Positions 28,446 through 38,095 of a DNA stretch of 64,000 bases are shown piece after piece. The stretch covers positions 1-64,000 of the forward strand of contig JAHXIV010000015.1 of the NCBI GenBank assembly GCA_025655455.1. Reading direction: 5' to 3'. A program made the translations under genes and the position numbers. The notes below the pieces were generated by a model. That model saw nothing but the letters and a program-made list of their open reading frames with translations. It was not told where the DNA came from and made no database searches. How positions within the stretch are numbered: the stretch's first letter is position 1; every line of letters begins with the position of its first letter. The stretch is from a gamma proteobacterium symbiont of Taylorina sp. Its GTDB lineage: Bacteria > Pseudomonadota > Gammaproteobacteria > GRL18.

Positions 28446-28823
28446 ATGTTCTAAAGTACCTTCATATTGTTATTCAAATCGTTATTCAAATATTACCCAA
28501 ATTATTACTTTAATCAGGGATATTTAATATCATTATCCAAGAATTATGGATTCACAAAGTGGGTGATCATAGCAGATTTTTGGTTTTTTTTAAATATAAT
28601 GCTTTTTATTTTAACTTGCAATTATGTAACTAATTGATTTTACAGTTATAAGTAAATTAGCCCGAAATGTTTTTTCAGAAAGATCTCATCATTTTACTCA
28701 ACGTAGAAACTGCCGAGAGGAGGTATTTGTTGCTTGACAAAGTAACCCTAATAGGCGTCCCCTTTGGCTGTAAAGAAGACTCTATTTACATGTCTTTATT
28801 TATAGATCGGATAACTCACTAAC
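28446..28823. other. Intergenic region upstream of the large PEPCK-like gene
   Basis: It should hold the minus-strand promoter of the gene starting at 28445. A plus-strand 30-codon ORF with TTG start (28730-28822) has a strong GAGAGGAGG just upstream but no recognisable product. Nothing else is seen. Confidence 0.35.
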
Positions 28824-29943
28824 TTAAGCTGTAATATACTTTGCCCGTTTTTCCCACAATAAATCTAATTGTTCAGGCTCTTTGCTAAAATCAGGAAGTT
28901 GATAAATATTATTGACAGGGTAATTTTCCTCAATTTGGTTCAATAATGAAATAAGGCTTTTTCCCATTGCTGTTGCTAAATTAACCGGTACGGCATTACC
29001 AATTTGTTTATATTGATTGGTGCTTGAACCAATAAATTCCCAGTTATCAGGGAATGTTTGTATACGTGCATATTCACGAACAGTTAAAGGACGAGTTTCA
29101 TCAGGGTGGCATCTCTCTGTTTGTTTTTGTGCCGGAGCACAGGTAAGAGTCAGACTGGGTTCATCCCATGATAAGCGTCTTGCCATACCGGTTTTTCCAC
29201 CCCCCAGGAAATAGCTTTTTTTCATATATTCCTGCTGTATGTCATCAGGCAAGTCACGCCAATAGCCTCCAGGAGGTACAAGAGATAAAATTTCTTTTTT
29301 TCTTTCAGGGTATTTTTGCCCATCAGATAGAGGTACATCAGAATCAAATAAATCACCTTTTTTTAATGCATCTTTCAGAGTCATTACTCGATGGTATTTT
29401 GATGGCCATATAAATTTTAAATTTTTTGCTAAATCATTTCTGACCCCAACCAGAAATAATCGCTCTCTTTTCTGAGGGACTTTATAGTAAATGGCTTTTA
29501 AAACATTATAATCAATCAGGGTGTAACCAATTTCCTTAATCTTATGTTTGATTGTTTCAATGGTGCGTCCATTATCATGGTTTAATAAACCTCGTACATT
29601 TTCTGCGAGAAAAACTCTGGGTTGCACCGGCAAACTTATCTATTTCATTTAATAAAGCAACTTCAAAACCTGATTTTTCCAGGCCTAAGGCCAAACCACC
29701 AGCGCCAGCAAATAATTCTATTGAACTATATGCCCGGTGCGGTTTTATTTTATGTTCAAGTTTCCAGTTACTGTCTCTAAATTCCTGATAAACATTAAAA
29801 TGGATTAATTGATCGAATGTATAAAATAAAGTGTCATTATTTTTGTGTGGTACTAATTTACCTGTTTTCTCCCAGCCTGCAATAATTGATTTTGAAACCC
29901 CCAGGCTATTAGAAACTTCTGTGATGGAAAATTGTTTATTCAT
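28824..29943 (-). pseudogene. DNA (cytosine-5) methyltransferase, inactivated by internal deletion and frameshift
   Basis: The N-terminal part (29943 down to about 29625) has a MerR-like HTH start (ITEVSNSLGVSKSIIAGWEK) and methyltransferase motif I (ELFAGAGGLALGLEKSGFE). The remainder, in another frame, resumes at QPRVFLAENVRGLLNHDNG (motif VI) and continues through VPQKRERLFLVG (motif VIII) to the C-terminal motifs RPLTVREYARIQTFPD and QIGNAVPV. The section between them, which should carry the catalytic Pro-Cys of motif IV, is missing. The junction lies near 29622-29632. No full-length product is possible. No cognate restriction gene is recognised. Confidence 0.85.
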
Positions 29944-30122
29944 TTTATGCTCAAACTTGCGAAGCCTTCATGTTTTTCAAAAGAAAGAAGATAAAGACTT
30001 TTCATTTCAACATAAATTTTATCAACTTCGTTGATGACATCATATCCCTGATAAAGGTTAAGCCATATTTTTTTGTCATGGTTTTTTATGCTGATAAAAT
30101 AAATTGAGTTAATTTTAACAGC
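29940..30122 (-). pseudogene. 3' fragment of an unidentified gene coupled to the methyltransferase
   Basis: A 60-residue open stretch without a start codon ends in FEKHEGFASLSIK. Its TGA stop overlaps the methyltransferase ATG (ATGA), the usual sign of translational coupling in an operon. It may be what is left of a restriction-system partner, but the sequence is too short to identify. Confidence 0.25.
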
Positions 30123-30341
30123 TTAATGTTAAACGATACAATATAAACCTATGAATAATGTTTGATATTTTTAATACGGCTGACCATGTATATATTGGGA
30201 ATTTTTTTAAGGTCATTTAAGATTTGTGGAGAATTATACCAGGGACATAAAATATAGTTTGAATTCCCCCATGGTCGTTTTATAATAACTCTATTTTTTA
30301 ACTGATTTTTCCAGAATCTAAGGAATCAGCTTATTACTTTG

Positions 30342-30911
30342 ATGTCTTCTAAAAAAATTATTTTAGGTATTGATCCCGGTTCATTGAAAACCGGTTATGG
30401 TCTTATTGAATCCTCTGGAAACAAACTGCGTTTTTTAGAATGTGGTACTATCAGGACGGGTGGCGGCTCCTTTCCTCCCAGATTAAAGATAATTTTCAAT
30501 GATATTCGCACTATTGTTCAACAGTGGTCTCCTGATGAGATGGCGATTGAAAATGTTTTTCTGGCACGAAACCCTGATTCTGCGTTAAAATTAGGGCAGG
30601 CGAGAGGGGCGGCTATCTGTGCAGTGATGGCTGATGATATACCCGTTGCGGAATATACGGCGAATCAGGTTAAACAGGCCATTGTGGGGAAAGGTCATGC
30701 AGATAAAAGCCAGGTTCAGCATATGGTTAAAATACTGCTCAACCTGAATGAAAAACCACAGGAAGATGCAGCGGATGCACTGGCTATTGCACTGTGTCAT
30801 GCCAATACAAGAAAGACAATGGTGGAATTAGAAACTAAAGCCACGCAAAGATATCCGGCAGAGGTATTATCTGCGATTCGTGGTAGAAGAAAAAAGCGTT
30901 TTACCTTATAG
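30342..30911 (+). CDS. ruvC: Holliday junction endodeoxyribonuclease RuvC
   Basis: The 189-residue nuclease cuts Holliday junctions released by RuvAB branch migration. Active-site acidic residues are visible in ILGIDPGSLKTGYG, MAIENVFLARN, and ADALAIALCHA; the DNA-binding KGHADKSQVQHMV is present. The ATG at 30342 is chosen over an in-frame TTG one codon earlier. It heads the ruvCAB run. The yebC gene often found upstream in this class is absent, replaced by the methyltransferase relic. A REP-like palindrome separates it from ruvA. Confidence 0.97.
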   Translation: MSSKKIILGIDPGSLKTGYGLIESSGNKLRFLECGTIRTGGGSFPPRLKIIFNDIRTIVQQWSPDEMAIENVFLARNPDSALKLGQARGAAICAVMADDIPVAEYTANQVKQAIVGKGHADKSQVQHMVKILLNLNEKPQEDAADALAIALCHANTRKTMVELETKATQRYPAEVLSAIRGRRKKRFTL

Positions 30912-30929
30912 ATAGCTGTAATCTATGAA

Positions 30930-31004
30930 GGGGTCAGAGTCAAATGGTGCAAATACTGACATTTAATAAACACTGAATGATCTATACCATTTGACTCCGA
31001 CCCC
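30930..31004. repeat. GGGGTCAGAGTCAAA-type palindromic repeat, copy 2
   Basis: GGGGTCAGAGTCAAATGGT (30930-30948) and its inverse (30986-31004) match at 18 of 19 positions and enclose 37 bases. The arms match those of the copy at 12388-12423. It sits between ruvC and ruvA without breaking either gene. Confidence 0.8.
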
Positions 31005-31022
31005 AAAAATATAGGAAATTTA

Positions 31023-31640
31023 ATGATAGGACGATTGTCTGGTATTCTGATTCAGAAGCAACCCCCGCAATTAATGATTGATATTCACGGGGTCGGTTAT
31101 GAAGTACAGGCGCCTATGAGTACCTTTTATCAGTTACCTGAGCTGGATCAGCCTGTTGTTTTATTAATTCACATGGTCGTACGTGAAGATGCGCAATTAT
31201 TGTATGGATTTTATAGTGAGTCAGAACGTCTACTCTTCGAAAGCCTGATTAAAGTGAATGGTGTGGGTCCCAAACTTGCCTTAACTATTTTATCCGGCAT
31301 CAGTGCTGATGAATTTGTTAAAGTGATAAGAAATAATGATGAAAGCGGATTGATTCGCTTGCCGGGTATCGGTAAAAAAACAGCACAGCGATTGATTGTT
31401 GAAATGAAAGACCGATTTGATGATTGGAAGGGTGATACCGATAATACGGGAAGTTATGCAACTGAATCCGGGAGCTTATCCAATGAACAGGATATTATTA
31501 AAGAATCTGTAAGTGCGTTGATTGCATTGGGATATAAGCCGGTAGAAGCCTCTAAAATGATAAGTCAACTGGATACGCAGGATCAAAGCAGTGAAATGTT
31601 AATTAAACAAGCCTTACAAAATACCGTAAAAAAATATTAG
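31023..31640 (+). CDS. ruvA: Holliday junction branch migration protein RuvA
   Basis: The 205-residue subunit binds four-way junctions and loads RuvB. The N-terminal OB fold ([20 protein letters not shown], then VGYEVQAP) is followed by helix-hairpin-helix motifs ([18 protein letters not shown] and [19 protein letters not shown]) and a C-terminal RuvB-contact domain ([20 protein letters not shown]). Length is standard. ruvB follows after 4 bases. Confidence 0.98.
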   Translation: MIGRLSGILIQKQPPQLMIDIHGVGYEVQAPMSTFYQLPELDQPVVLLIHMVVREDAQLLYGFYSESERLLFESLIKVNGVGPKLALTILSGISADEFVKVIRNNDESGLIRLPGIGKKTAQRLIVEMKDRFDDWKGDTDNTGSYATESGSLSNEQDIIKESVSALIALGYKPVEASKMISQLDTQDQSSEMLIKQALQNTVKKY

Positions 31641-31644
31641 TATT

Positions 31645-32652
31645 ATGTTAGATAATGAACGCATTATTTCCGGGCTGGAAAGCCCTCAAGAAGATAAGTT
31701 TGATCGAGCTATTCGTCCCAAGACCCTAAGAGATTATGTGGGGCAGCCGGCTGTGTGTGATCAGATGGAAATTTTTATTCCAGCAGCAAAAAATCGCAAT
31801 GAAGCTCTGGATCATGTTTTGATCTTCGGTCCTCCTGGTTTAGGTAAAACGACATTATCTCATATCATAGCCAATGAAATGGGCGTCAATCTGCGTCAGA
31901 CCTCGGGTCCTGTGCTGGAACGTCCGGGTGACTTAGCGGCACTGCTCACTAATCTGGAAGAAGGGGACGTATTATTCATTGATGAAATTCATCGCCTCAG
32001 TCCTATTGTTGAAGAAGTGCTTTACCCTGCCATGGAAGATAATCAACTGGATATTATGATTGGCGAAGGTCCGGCTGCTCGTTCTATTAAACTGGATTTA
32101 CCACCCTTTACTCTGATAGGTGCCACGACTCGTGCGGGTTTATTAACCTCACCACTGCGCGATCGTTTTGGCATTGTACAACGACTGGAATTCTATTCGG
32201 TTGCTGATCTCAGTCATATTGTGACTCGCTCATCGAGTATTATGGGGGTTGAGATGGAAGGACATGGAGCTAATGAAATTGCCAAACGTTCGAGAGGCAC
32301 ACCGCGTATTGCCAATCGTTTACTGAGACGGGTCAGGGATTATGCTGAAATCAAAGGCAATGGCATCATTGATGTCAATATGGCTGATAAGGCACTCAAT
32401 TTGCTGGAAGTAGATCCGATGGGATTTGATATGATGGATCGTAAACTACTGCTGAGTATTATCGATAAATTTGATGGCGGTCCGGTCGGTGTTGATAATT
32501 TAGCAGCCGCTATCAGCGAAGAGAAGGGCACGATTGAAGAGGTGTTAGAACCCTATCTTATTCAGCAGGGTTATATTATGAGAACCCCGCGGGGGCGCAT
32601 TGCGACTGACCTGGCTTATTTACACTTTGGTCTGCAAAAGAAGGGCTTATAA
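31645..32652 (+). CDS. ruvB: Holliday junction branch migration ATPase RuvB
   Basis: The 335-residue AAA+ helicase motor has Walker A ([11 protein letters not shown]), Walker B ([10 protein letters not shown]), sensor 1 ([10 protein letters not shown]), the arginine-finger region ([16 protein letters not shown]), and sensor 2 ([18 protein letters not shown]), ending in the winged-helix DNA-binding domain ([17 protein letters not shown]). It pumps DNA through the RuvA-junction complex. It sits 4 bases after ruvA, indicating one operon. Confidence 0.98.
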   Translation: MLDNERIISGLESPQEDKFDRAIRPKTLRDYVGQPAVCDQMEIFIPAAKNRNEALDHVLIFGPPGLGKTTLSHIIANEMGVNLRQTSGPVLERPGDLAALLTNLEEGDVLFIDEIHRLSPIVEEVLYPAMEDNQLDIMIGEGPAARSIKLDLPPFTLIGATTRAGLLTSPLRDRFGIVQRLEFYSVADLSHIVTRSSSIMGVEMEGHGANEIAKRSRGTPRIANRLLRRVRDYAEIKGNGIIDVNMADKALNLLEVDPMGFDMMDRKLLLSIIDKFDGGPVGVDNLAAAISEEKGTIEEVLEPYLIQQGYIMRTPRGRIATDLAYLHFGLQKKGL

Positions 32653-32691
32653 AAGAATGACTCACAAATTACAAATTAATCAATTAAAAAT

Positions 32692-33102
32692 ATGAGCAAT
32701 GAATTTATCTGGCCTGTCAGGGTGTATTATGAAGATACTGATAGTGGTGGTGTGGTTTATCATTCAAATTATCTGAATTTTATGGAACGAGCCAGAACTG
32801 AATGGCTGAGATCATTGCAATTAGAACAAGATGATATTATCCGCAAATATGATATTATGTTTGTGGTTCGATCACTATCCATAGATTACATTAAACCGGC
32901 ATTATTTAATGATGCCTTAATTGTAAAATCAACAATACAAAAACTGGGTAGAGCCAGTCTTACATTTGAACAATTCATTATGCGACACAATGATGAAGAG
33001 ATCTTAACTCGGGGCCTGGTGAAAGTCGCGAGTTTAAATGTGACAAAAAAAAGACCTGCTGCAATGCCCAAAGCGGTTTATAATCAATTTGTTTCATTAT
33101 AA
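32692..33102 (+). CDS. ybgC: Tol-Pal system acyl-CoA thioesterase YbgC
   Basis: The 136-residue hot-dog fold thioesterase has the family signature VYYEDTDSGGVVYHSNYLNF with the catalytic Asp, and ends with LNVTKKRPAAMPKAV. YbgC hydrolyses acyl-CoA esters and is encoded ahead of tolQ in most gammaproteobacteria, where it is linked to phospholipid metabolism at the envelope. That gene order is conserved here. Confidence 0.95.
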   Translation: MSNEFIWPVRVYYEDTDSGGVVYHSNYLNFMERARTEWLRSLQLEQDDIIRKYDIMFVVRSLSIDYIKPALFNDALIVKSTIQKLGRASLTFEQFIMRHNDEEILTRGLVKVASLNVTKKRPAAMPKAVYNQFVSL

Positions 33103-33157
33103 GGCTCTGTTGTCAGCAGCTTTTTATAAAGGTTAATCTGGAGTTAATAATTCAATA

Positions 33158-33829
33158 ATGCATAATGATATGTCAATCCTTTCCCTTGTTACACAAGCCA
33201 GTTTTATGGTTCAGCTGGTGATGTTTGGCTTACTGGTTGTTTCTATTATTAGCTGGACCATGATTTTTCAGAAATGGAAAATATTAAAGCATGCAAAAGA
33301 GGAAGCTAACCTGTTTGAACGTCGTTTCTGGTCAGGTGCTGACCTGGTGGATTTATATAAGGCTCTTGCCCAGCGTAAAAATGCGCAGGGTATGGCGAGT
33401 ATTTTTGAAGCAGGTTTTCGTGAATATGCAAAACTGCATAAACAGCCCGGTATGGAAAGTGAAGCAGTGTTGGAAGGCGCACAGCGAGCCATGCGGGTTA
33501 CATTGAGCCGTGAAGTTGAACGGGTTGAGTCAGGCCTGCCATTTTTGGCAACAGTAGGATCAACCAGCCCCTATGTGGGCTTATTTGGTACTGTGTGGGG
33601 TATTATGAATTCGTTTCGTGCATTGGGACAGGTTGAACAGGCCACCATGGCCATGGTGGCACCGGGGATTGCAGAAGCCCTGATTGCAACGGCGATGGGC
33701 TTATTTGCAGCTATTCCAGCAGTGATTGCATTCAACCGCTTTTCTTATAGTGTGGAACGTCTGGAAAGTCGCTATGATGGCTTTATGGAAGAATTTTCTA
33801 ACTTGCTCAATCGTCAGGTACATAGCTAA
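33158..33829 (+). CDS. tolQ: Tol-Pal proton channel subunit TolQ
   Basis: The 223-residue inner-membrane protein has three transmembrane helices (about 14-36, 128-150, 165-190), the middle and last forming the proton path with TolR (ATVGSTSPYVGLFGTVWGIM, then PGIAEALIATAMGLFAAIPA). It energises TolA to keep the outer membrane invaginating at division. An in-frame ATG four codons in (MSILSLV) is an alternative start. tolR starts at its final base. Confidence 0.97.
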   Translation: MHNDMSILSLVTQASFMVQLVMFGLLVVSIISWTMIFQKWKILKHAKEEANLFERRFWSGADLVDLYKALAQRKNAQGMASIFEAGFREYAKLHKQPGMESEAVLEGAQRAMRVTLSREVERVESGLPFLATVGSTSPYVGLFGTVWGIMNSFRALGQVEQATMAMVAPGIAEALIATAMGLFAAIPAVIAFNRFSYSVERLESRYDGFMEEFSNLLNRQVHS

Positions 33830-34266
33830 TGGCCAGAAAACGGCGTAAGCCTATGGCTGAAATCAATGTGGTTCCTTATATTGATGTTATGATGGTATTG
33901 CTGGTGATTTTTATGATTTCAACACCATTATTGACTCAGGGTGTTAAAGTAGAATTACCTCAGGCCTCTACTGAATCACTGGATATTAAACCTGTTGAAA
34001 CAGTGATAGTCAAAGTGGATGTTCAGGGACAATATTATCTGACGATTGGTACAGGAAAAGAAAACCCGGTCAGTCGTGAAGAACTGGTGGTACAAATCAA
34101 AAATAGATTACTGGAACAAGCTAAAATTTCTGTACTGCTTGCAGGAGATAAAGAAGTTCGCTATATTTTTATTATGGATGCCCTGGCTCTTTTGAGTAAC
34201 GCCGGAATTCCAAATGTGGGATTAATGACAAAATCCCTTGAACAGCAGCCTTCACAGCAGAAATAA
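33829..34266 (+). CDS. tolR: Tol-Pal subunit TolR
   Basis: The 145-residue protein has one N-terminal transmembrane helix containing the proton-carrying Asp (AEINVVPYIDVMMVLLVIFM) and a periplasmic domain of ExbD/TolR type. It overlaps tolQ by one base (TAATG), showing coupling. Length and motifs are standard. Confidence 0.97.
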   Translation: MARKRRKPMAEINVVPYIDVMMVLLVIFMISTPLLTQGVKVELPQASTESLDIKPVETVIVKVDVQGQYYLTIGTGKENPVSREELVVQIKNRLLEQAKISVLLAGDKEVRYIFIMDALALLSNAGIPNVGLMTKSLEQQPSQQK

Positions 34267-34278
34267 TGGATTGGTTAA

Positions 34279-35157
34279 ATGCTTGAATGGATAAAAGCGA
34301 ATAGTAAAGGTTTTGGTGTTGCTGTACTATTACATCTGATTTTTTTTGGTGCCCTGTTCTTTAACTGGGAGATGGATAAGCCAAAGGCGATTGTTCTGGA
34401 GCAGGGTGATGTTATTCAGGTGACTTCTGTTGATGCGAATAGCTATGAGGCGGAAATTCGTAAAATTGAAGAAAAAAAACGCTCGGATGAGCGTAAAAAA
34501 CAGCAGCGAATTAAGCAAAAGAAAGCAGACGAAAAACGTAAAAAGCAGGAAAGAGTAAAGAAAAAACAACAAGAGAAAAAACGTAAGGCTGAAGCAAAAA
34601 AGAAAGAACAACAGCGAAAAGCCGCTCTGCTGAAAGAAAAAAAATTAAAAGAAGATCAGTTGTTAAAAGAGAAACAGCGTATAGAAGCTGAACAAAAAAG
34701 TAAAAAAGCAGCTGCAGCCAGAAAAAAAGAAGAAGCGGAAAAGAAAGCCGCACAGGACAAAAAACGCCAGGAAGCTGAGCAAAAACGACTGGCTGAGGAA
34801 GATAAGAAACGTCAGGCAGAGTTAAAACGCCAGCAAGAAAGAGACAGGGCTGAATGGAAGCGCAAAAGTAAGGGGATTATTAATCGTCATGCGGCTTTAA
34901 TTCAAAGGAAAATAGAGCAAAACTGGCGTCAGCCTCTGGATGTTACATCTAATCTGAAATGCAGGATTAATATTATATTACAGCCGACAGGAAAGGTTGT
35001 CTCTGTGCGTATCCTGGATGGCAGTGGCAGTCAGGCTTTTGATCGTTCTGTTGAAACAGCTGTGAGAAAGGCTTCACCTTTACCTGTTCCGGAGAATAGG
35101 GAAATTTTTGAACAATTTAGAAATCTGACTCTAAGTTTTGAACCAGGAAGTTATTAA
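34279..35157 (+). CDS. tolA: Cell envelope integrity protein TolA
   Basis: The 292-residue protein has an N-terminal transmembrane anchor (about 12-32). A long Lys/Glu/Gln/Arg-rich coiled helix (about 58-200) spans the periplasm, and the C-terminal domain (about 205-290) has the TonB-like IILQPTGKVVSVRILDGSGS and a closing strand. TolA links the TolQR motor to Pal and TolB. It starts 12 bases after tolR. The A-rich codons of the helical region produce long opposite-strand open frames that are not genes. Confidence 0.95.
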   Translation: MLEWIKANSKGFGVAVLLHLIFFGALFFNWEMDKPKAIVLEQGDVIQVTSVDANSYEAEIRKIEEKKRSDERKKQQRIKQKKADEKRKKQERVKKKQQEKKRKAEAKKKEQQRKAALLKEKKLKEDQLLKEKQRIEAEQKSKKAAAARKKEEAEKKAAQDKKRQEAEQKRLAEEDKKRQAELKRQQERDRAEWKRKSKGIINRHAALIQRKIEQNWRQPLDVTSNLKCRINIILQPTGKVVSVRILDGSGSQAFDRSVETAVRKASPLPVPENREIFEQFRNLTLSFEPGSY

Positions 35158-35234
35158 TAATATGCAGCAATTGCCAGTATTTGTCTCTTATAAAAATATA
35201 TCTAAAATTGAAAATAAGACAGGGGTATAATTTT

Positions 35235-36551
35235 ATGTTTGATAAGAGAATTTTTTTATCTGTATTTTTGTCATTGTTTTTTTTGAGCACTGCCTATGCC
35301 CTGGAAATAGAAATAAAAGGGGGCTATCAACGTGCCAATCCTATTGCTATTGTCCCATTCTCATGGGATCAGTCCAATCAGGTACCGGTTGATATCGCTA
35401 AAGTTATTCGTTCAGATTTATCACGTAGTGGTTTGTTTTCCCCTCTGAAACTGAATCAACTGCCGGAACGCCCGGCACATAGTGAAGAGGTTGACTTTTC
35501 ACGTTGGAAAAACACTAATGCGGAACAACTTGTTATTGGTGTAATCACATCTGTAGGGCAGAAGAAATATGCAGTTGTCTTCCAGCTGCTGGATATTTTT
35601 AGCGGTCAGGAAATTATTGCTTATCGTTATACCGTAGAGGAAAAGAACTTACGCCGTCTTGCCCATCAGATTAGTGATAAGATCTACGAAGAATTAATCC
35701 ATTCACGGGGTGCTTTTGATACTCTGATTGCTTATGTCGTGGTCAATAATAACATTGATCCAAAGAAACGAGTTTATACTCTGGCGATTGCAGATTCTGA
35801 TGGCTTTGGTGAAAAGATTATTCTGAAGTCAAAAAAACCAATTATGTCTCCGGCATGGTCACCTAACGGGAAAAGACTGGCTTATGTGTCATTTGAAAAA
35901 AACCGTTCTGTGATTTATGTTCAGGAGTTAAAGACTGGGCAACGTAAGGCTATTGCACAATTTAAAGGTATCAACAGTGCGCCACGCTGGTCACCGGATG
36001 GTCGACGTTTGGCCATGACCTTGTCAAAAGACGGCAATTCAGAAATCTATGTGATGTATCTTGCCAGTGGTGTTCTACAACGTATTACCAATCACTATGG
36101 TATTGATACAGAGCCTGCCTGGGCACCTGACGGGCAAGCATTGGTTTTTACCTCAGATCGAGCCGGCAAGCCGCAAATCTATCAGGTAGGTATCAATCAA
36201 CATGGACGAGTCGGACATCCTGAACGTTTAACATATAAAGGGGATTATAACTCCCGAGCCAGTTTTTCACCGGATGGGCTGCAATTGGTCTTTGTTAGCC
36301 GGCAAGCTGGTCATTACAGAGTTGCTGTTATCGATCTGGAAACACGTCAGATACAAGTTTTAACTCGTTCAAAGCTTGATGAATCACCTTCTTTTGCGCC
36401 TAATGGCAAAATTGTTTTATATGCGACTGAACTCCGTGGTCGGGGCATATTAGAAGCCGTTGTTGTTGACGGCAGTCATTCACCACAGCGATTACGTGTG
36501 CTGAGCGGAGATGTGAGAGAGCCAGCCTGGTCACCGTATCGTAGTCAATAA
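35235..36551 (+). CDS. tolB: Tol-Pal periplasmic beta-propeller TolB
   Basis: The 438-residue protein has a signal peptide (MFDKRIFLSVFLSLFFLSTA, cleaved before LEIEIKGG), an N-terminal alpha/beta domain, and a six-bladed propeller with repeated W-S-P-D-G-x-x-L/I-A motifs (WSPNGKRLAYVS, WSPDGRRLAMTL, WAPDGQALVFTS, FSPDGLQLVFVS, FAPNGKIVLYAT). It binds Pal and TolA. The ATG at 35235 is chosen for AGGGG just upstream and the signal peptide; an in-frame start 54 bases earlier has neither. Confidence 0.96.
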   Translation: MFDKRIFLSVFLSLFFLSTAYALEIEIKGGYQRANPIAIVPFSWDQSNQVPVDIAKVIRSDLSRSGLFSPLKLNQLPERPAHSEEVDFSRWKNTNAEQLVIGVITSVGQKKYAVVFQLLDIFSGQEIIAYRYTVEEKNLRRLAHQISDKIYEELIHSRGAFDTLIAYVVVNNNIDPKKRVYTLAIADSDGFGEKIILKSKKPIMSPAWSPNGKRLAYVSFEKNRSVIYVQELKTGQRKAIAQFKGINSAPRWSPDGRRLAMTLSKDGNSEIYVMYLASGVLQRITNHYGIDTEPAWAPDGQALVFTSDRAGKPQIYQVGINQHGRVGHPERLTYKGDYNSRASFSPDGLQLVFVSRQAGHYRVAVIDLETRQIQVLTRSKLDESPSFAPNGKIVLYATELRGRGILEAVVVDGSHSPQRLRVLSGDVREPAWSPYRSQ

Positions 36552-36565
36552 AATAGGAATTAATT

Positions 36566-37159
36566 ATGAAAAAGACAACTAGTTTTAATTTGTACTCTGC
36601 ATTGTTAAAGTGCACGGGTATCTTGTTCATTGCTGCACCATTGTTTTTACTGGGAGGCTGTAGTTCAATGAGTGGAGATGACACAGCTTCTGCTGATGCC
36701 AATGTTGAAGACCGGTCTGCCAACGATGGAGAAAATGCTGGAAATTATGAAGGCCAAACCGGTGGTTATGATGGTTCAGGTATGGCAGATGGTTCCAGCA
36801 TGAGTGCACAGTTATCTGATCCTAACAGCCCGCTTTCTATTCGTACCATTTATTTTGAACATGATAGCTCTCAAATTAATTCACAGGGGCAGTCAACGCT
36901 CAATGCTCACGCAGAATTTTTGTCTTTAAACCCTAATCAGCAGGTTGTAATTGAAGGCCATACTGATGAAACAGGAACACGTGATTATAACCTGTCACTG
37001 GGTGAGCAACGGGGTAATTCGGTCGTTGATTTTTTATCAGCCTCAGGCGTCCCAAATCAGCAAATGGAAGTCAGGAGTTTTGGCGAAGAAAATCCAGTGT
37101 CATTGGATCAAAGTGAATCAGCCAGACAACTTAATCGTCGCGTTGAACTGATTTATTAA
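36566..37159 (+). CDS. pal: Peptidoglycan-associated lipoprotein Pal
   Basis: The 197-residue outer-membrane lipoprotein has a lipobox (FLLGGC, lipidated Cys32). A Gly/Asp/Ser-rich linker of about 50 residues follows. The OmpA-like peptidoglycan-binding domain has IYFEHDSSQI, VVIEGHTDETGTRDYNLSLG, and a terminal ARQLNRRVELIY. The linker is longer than in E. coli Pal (173 residues). It follows tolB by 14 bases. Confidence 0.96.
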   Translation: MKKTTSFNLYSALLKCTGILFIAAPLFLLGGCSSMSGDDTASADANVEDRSANDGENAGNYEGQTGGYDGSGMADGSSMSAQLSDPNSPLSIRTIYFEHDSSQINSQGQSTLNAHAEFLSLNPNQQVVIEGHTDETGTRDYNLSLGEQRGNSVVDFLSASGVPNQQMEVRSFGEENPVSLDQSESARQLNRRVELIY

Positions 37160-37240
37160 ATTCTTGTTAAACACAAAAATTATACCACTGTCTTATTTGC
37201 TGAAAGTTCTTTGTGAGCTATTATTTCTGAGGTACTATTG

Positions 37241-38089
37241 ATGGGTCCTTACCTTATCAAAAGACTGCTATTGGTCTTTTTTGTCATGGGATTGTGTGCT
37301 CAATTATATGCAGAGCAAGCGAGTAATAGTGGTTCTCTGGAAGATCGTATCTCTCATCTTGAGCGCTTAATGAATTCACAAAAGCAACTGGAGCTGCTTT
37401 TTCGTGTCAAACAAATCAAGCAGGAAAATCAGCAACTGAGAAGTCTGGTAGAAGAACAGAGCAATGAAATACATTTGCTTAAACAGCGCCAGAAAGATCG
37501 TTATACTGATTTGAACAAGCGTATAGAAATATTGGAAAAGGGGAGGGATGTTGCTCTTGATTCTAAAACCAAAACAATTGAAGTGATTGATAAATCTGTG
37601 CCTATTATCAAAAATACACCGAAAAAGAGTAGCAAGTCAAAGGTCGTTGATGCAGCAGCACCTGCTGTTGAGAAGAAAAGTGTTAAGAAGAAAAAAACAA
37701 TTTCCGACACAGATCATCAGGCCGAACAAAAAGCATATCAAAAGGCATATAACGAACTGATTGCACATCGATATAATAAGGCAAGAGATTCTTTTGTCCG
37801 TTTTATTCAACACTATCCCGGTCGCCGTTATGCTCACATTGCACAGTATTGGATAGCGGAAGCCAGTTATGCTCAACGTAATTATGAGCAGGCAATTATT
37901 GACTATCAGCTATTATTAGATCGCTATTCATTTAGCCCGAAAAAAGCAGAAGCCGAGTTGAAAAAAGCCTATAGTTATTATGAGCTGGCCGATAAAGATA
38001 AAGCCCGTGAAATACTGCACAGCTTAATCAAAAATTACCCTGACACAACAGAATCAGGTCAGGCAAAACATTTATTAAAAAAACTATAA
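37241..38089 (+). CDS. cpoB: Cell division coordinator CpoB (YbgF)
   Basis: The 282-residue periplasmic protein has a signal peptide (residues 1-25, ending LYAEQ), an N-terminal coiled coil that trimerises (HLERLMNSQKQLELLFRVKQ), a Lys/Val-rich linker, and C-terminal TPR repeats (YQKAYNELIAHRYNKARDSF onward). It coordinates peptidoglycan synthesis by PBP1B with Tol-Pal constriction. ATG at 37241 is preferred over an in-frame TTG one codon earlier. It ends the tol operon. Confidence 0.92.
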   Translation: MGPYLIKRLLLVFFVMGLCAQLYAEQASNSGSLEDRISHLERLMNSQKQLELLFRVKQIKQENQQLRSLVEEQSNEIHLLKQRQKDRYTDLNKRIEILEKGRDVALDSKTKTIEVIDKSVPIIKNTPKKSSKSKVVDAAAPAVEKKSVKKKKTISDTDHQAEQKAYQKAYNELIAHRYNKARDSFVRFIQHYPGRRYAHIAQYWIAEASYAQRNYEQAIIDYQLLLDRYSFSPKKAEAELKKAYSYYELADKDKAREILHSLIKNYPDTTESGQAKHLLKKL

Positions 38090-38095
38090 AAAAGC

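Noticed and set aside
34330-34753. Phe/Leu-rich minus-strand open frames
   Set aside because: Antisense of the Lys/Glu-rich tolA coiled region; no start signal, and the tolA reading is certain.
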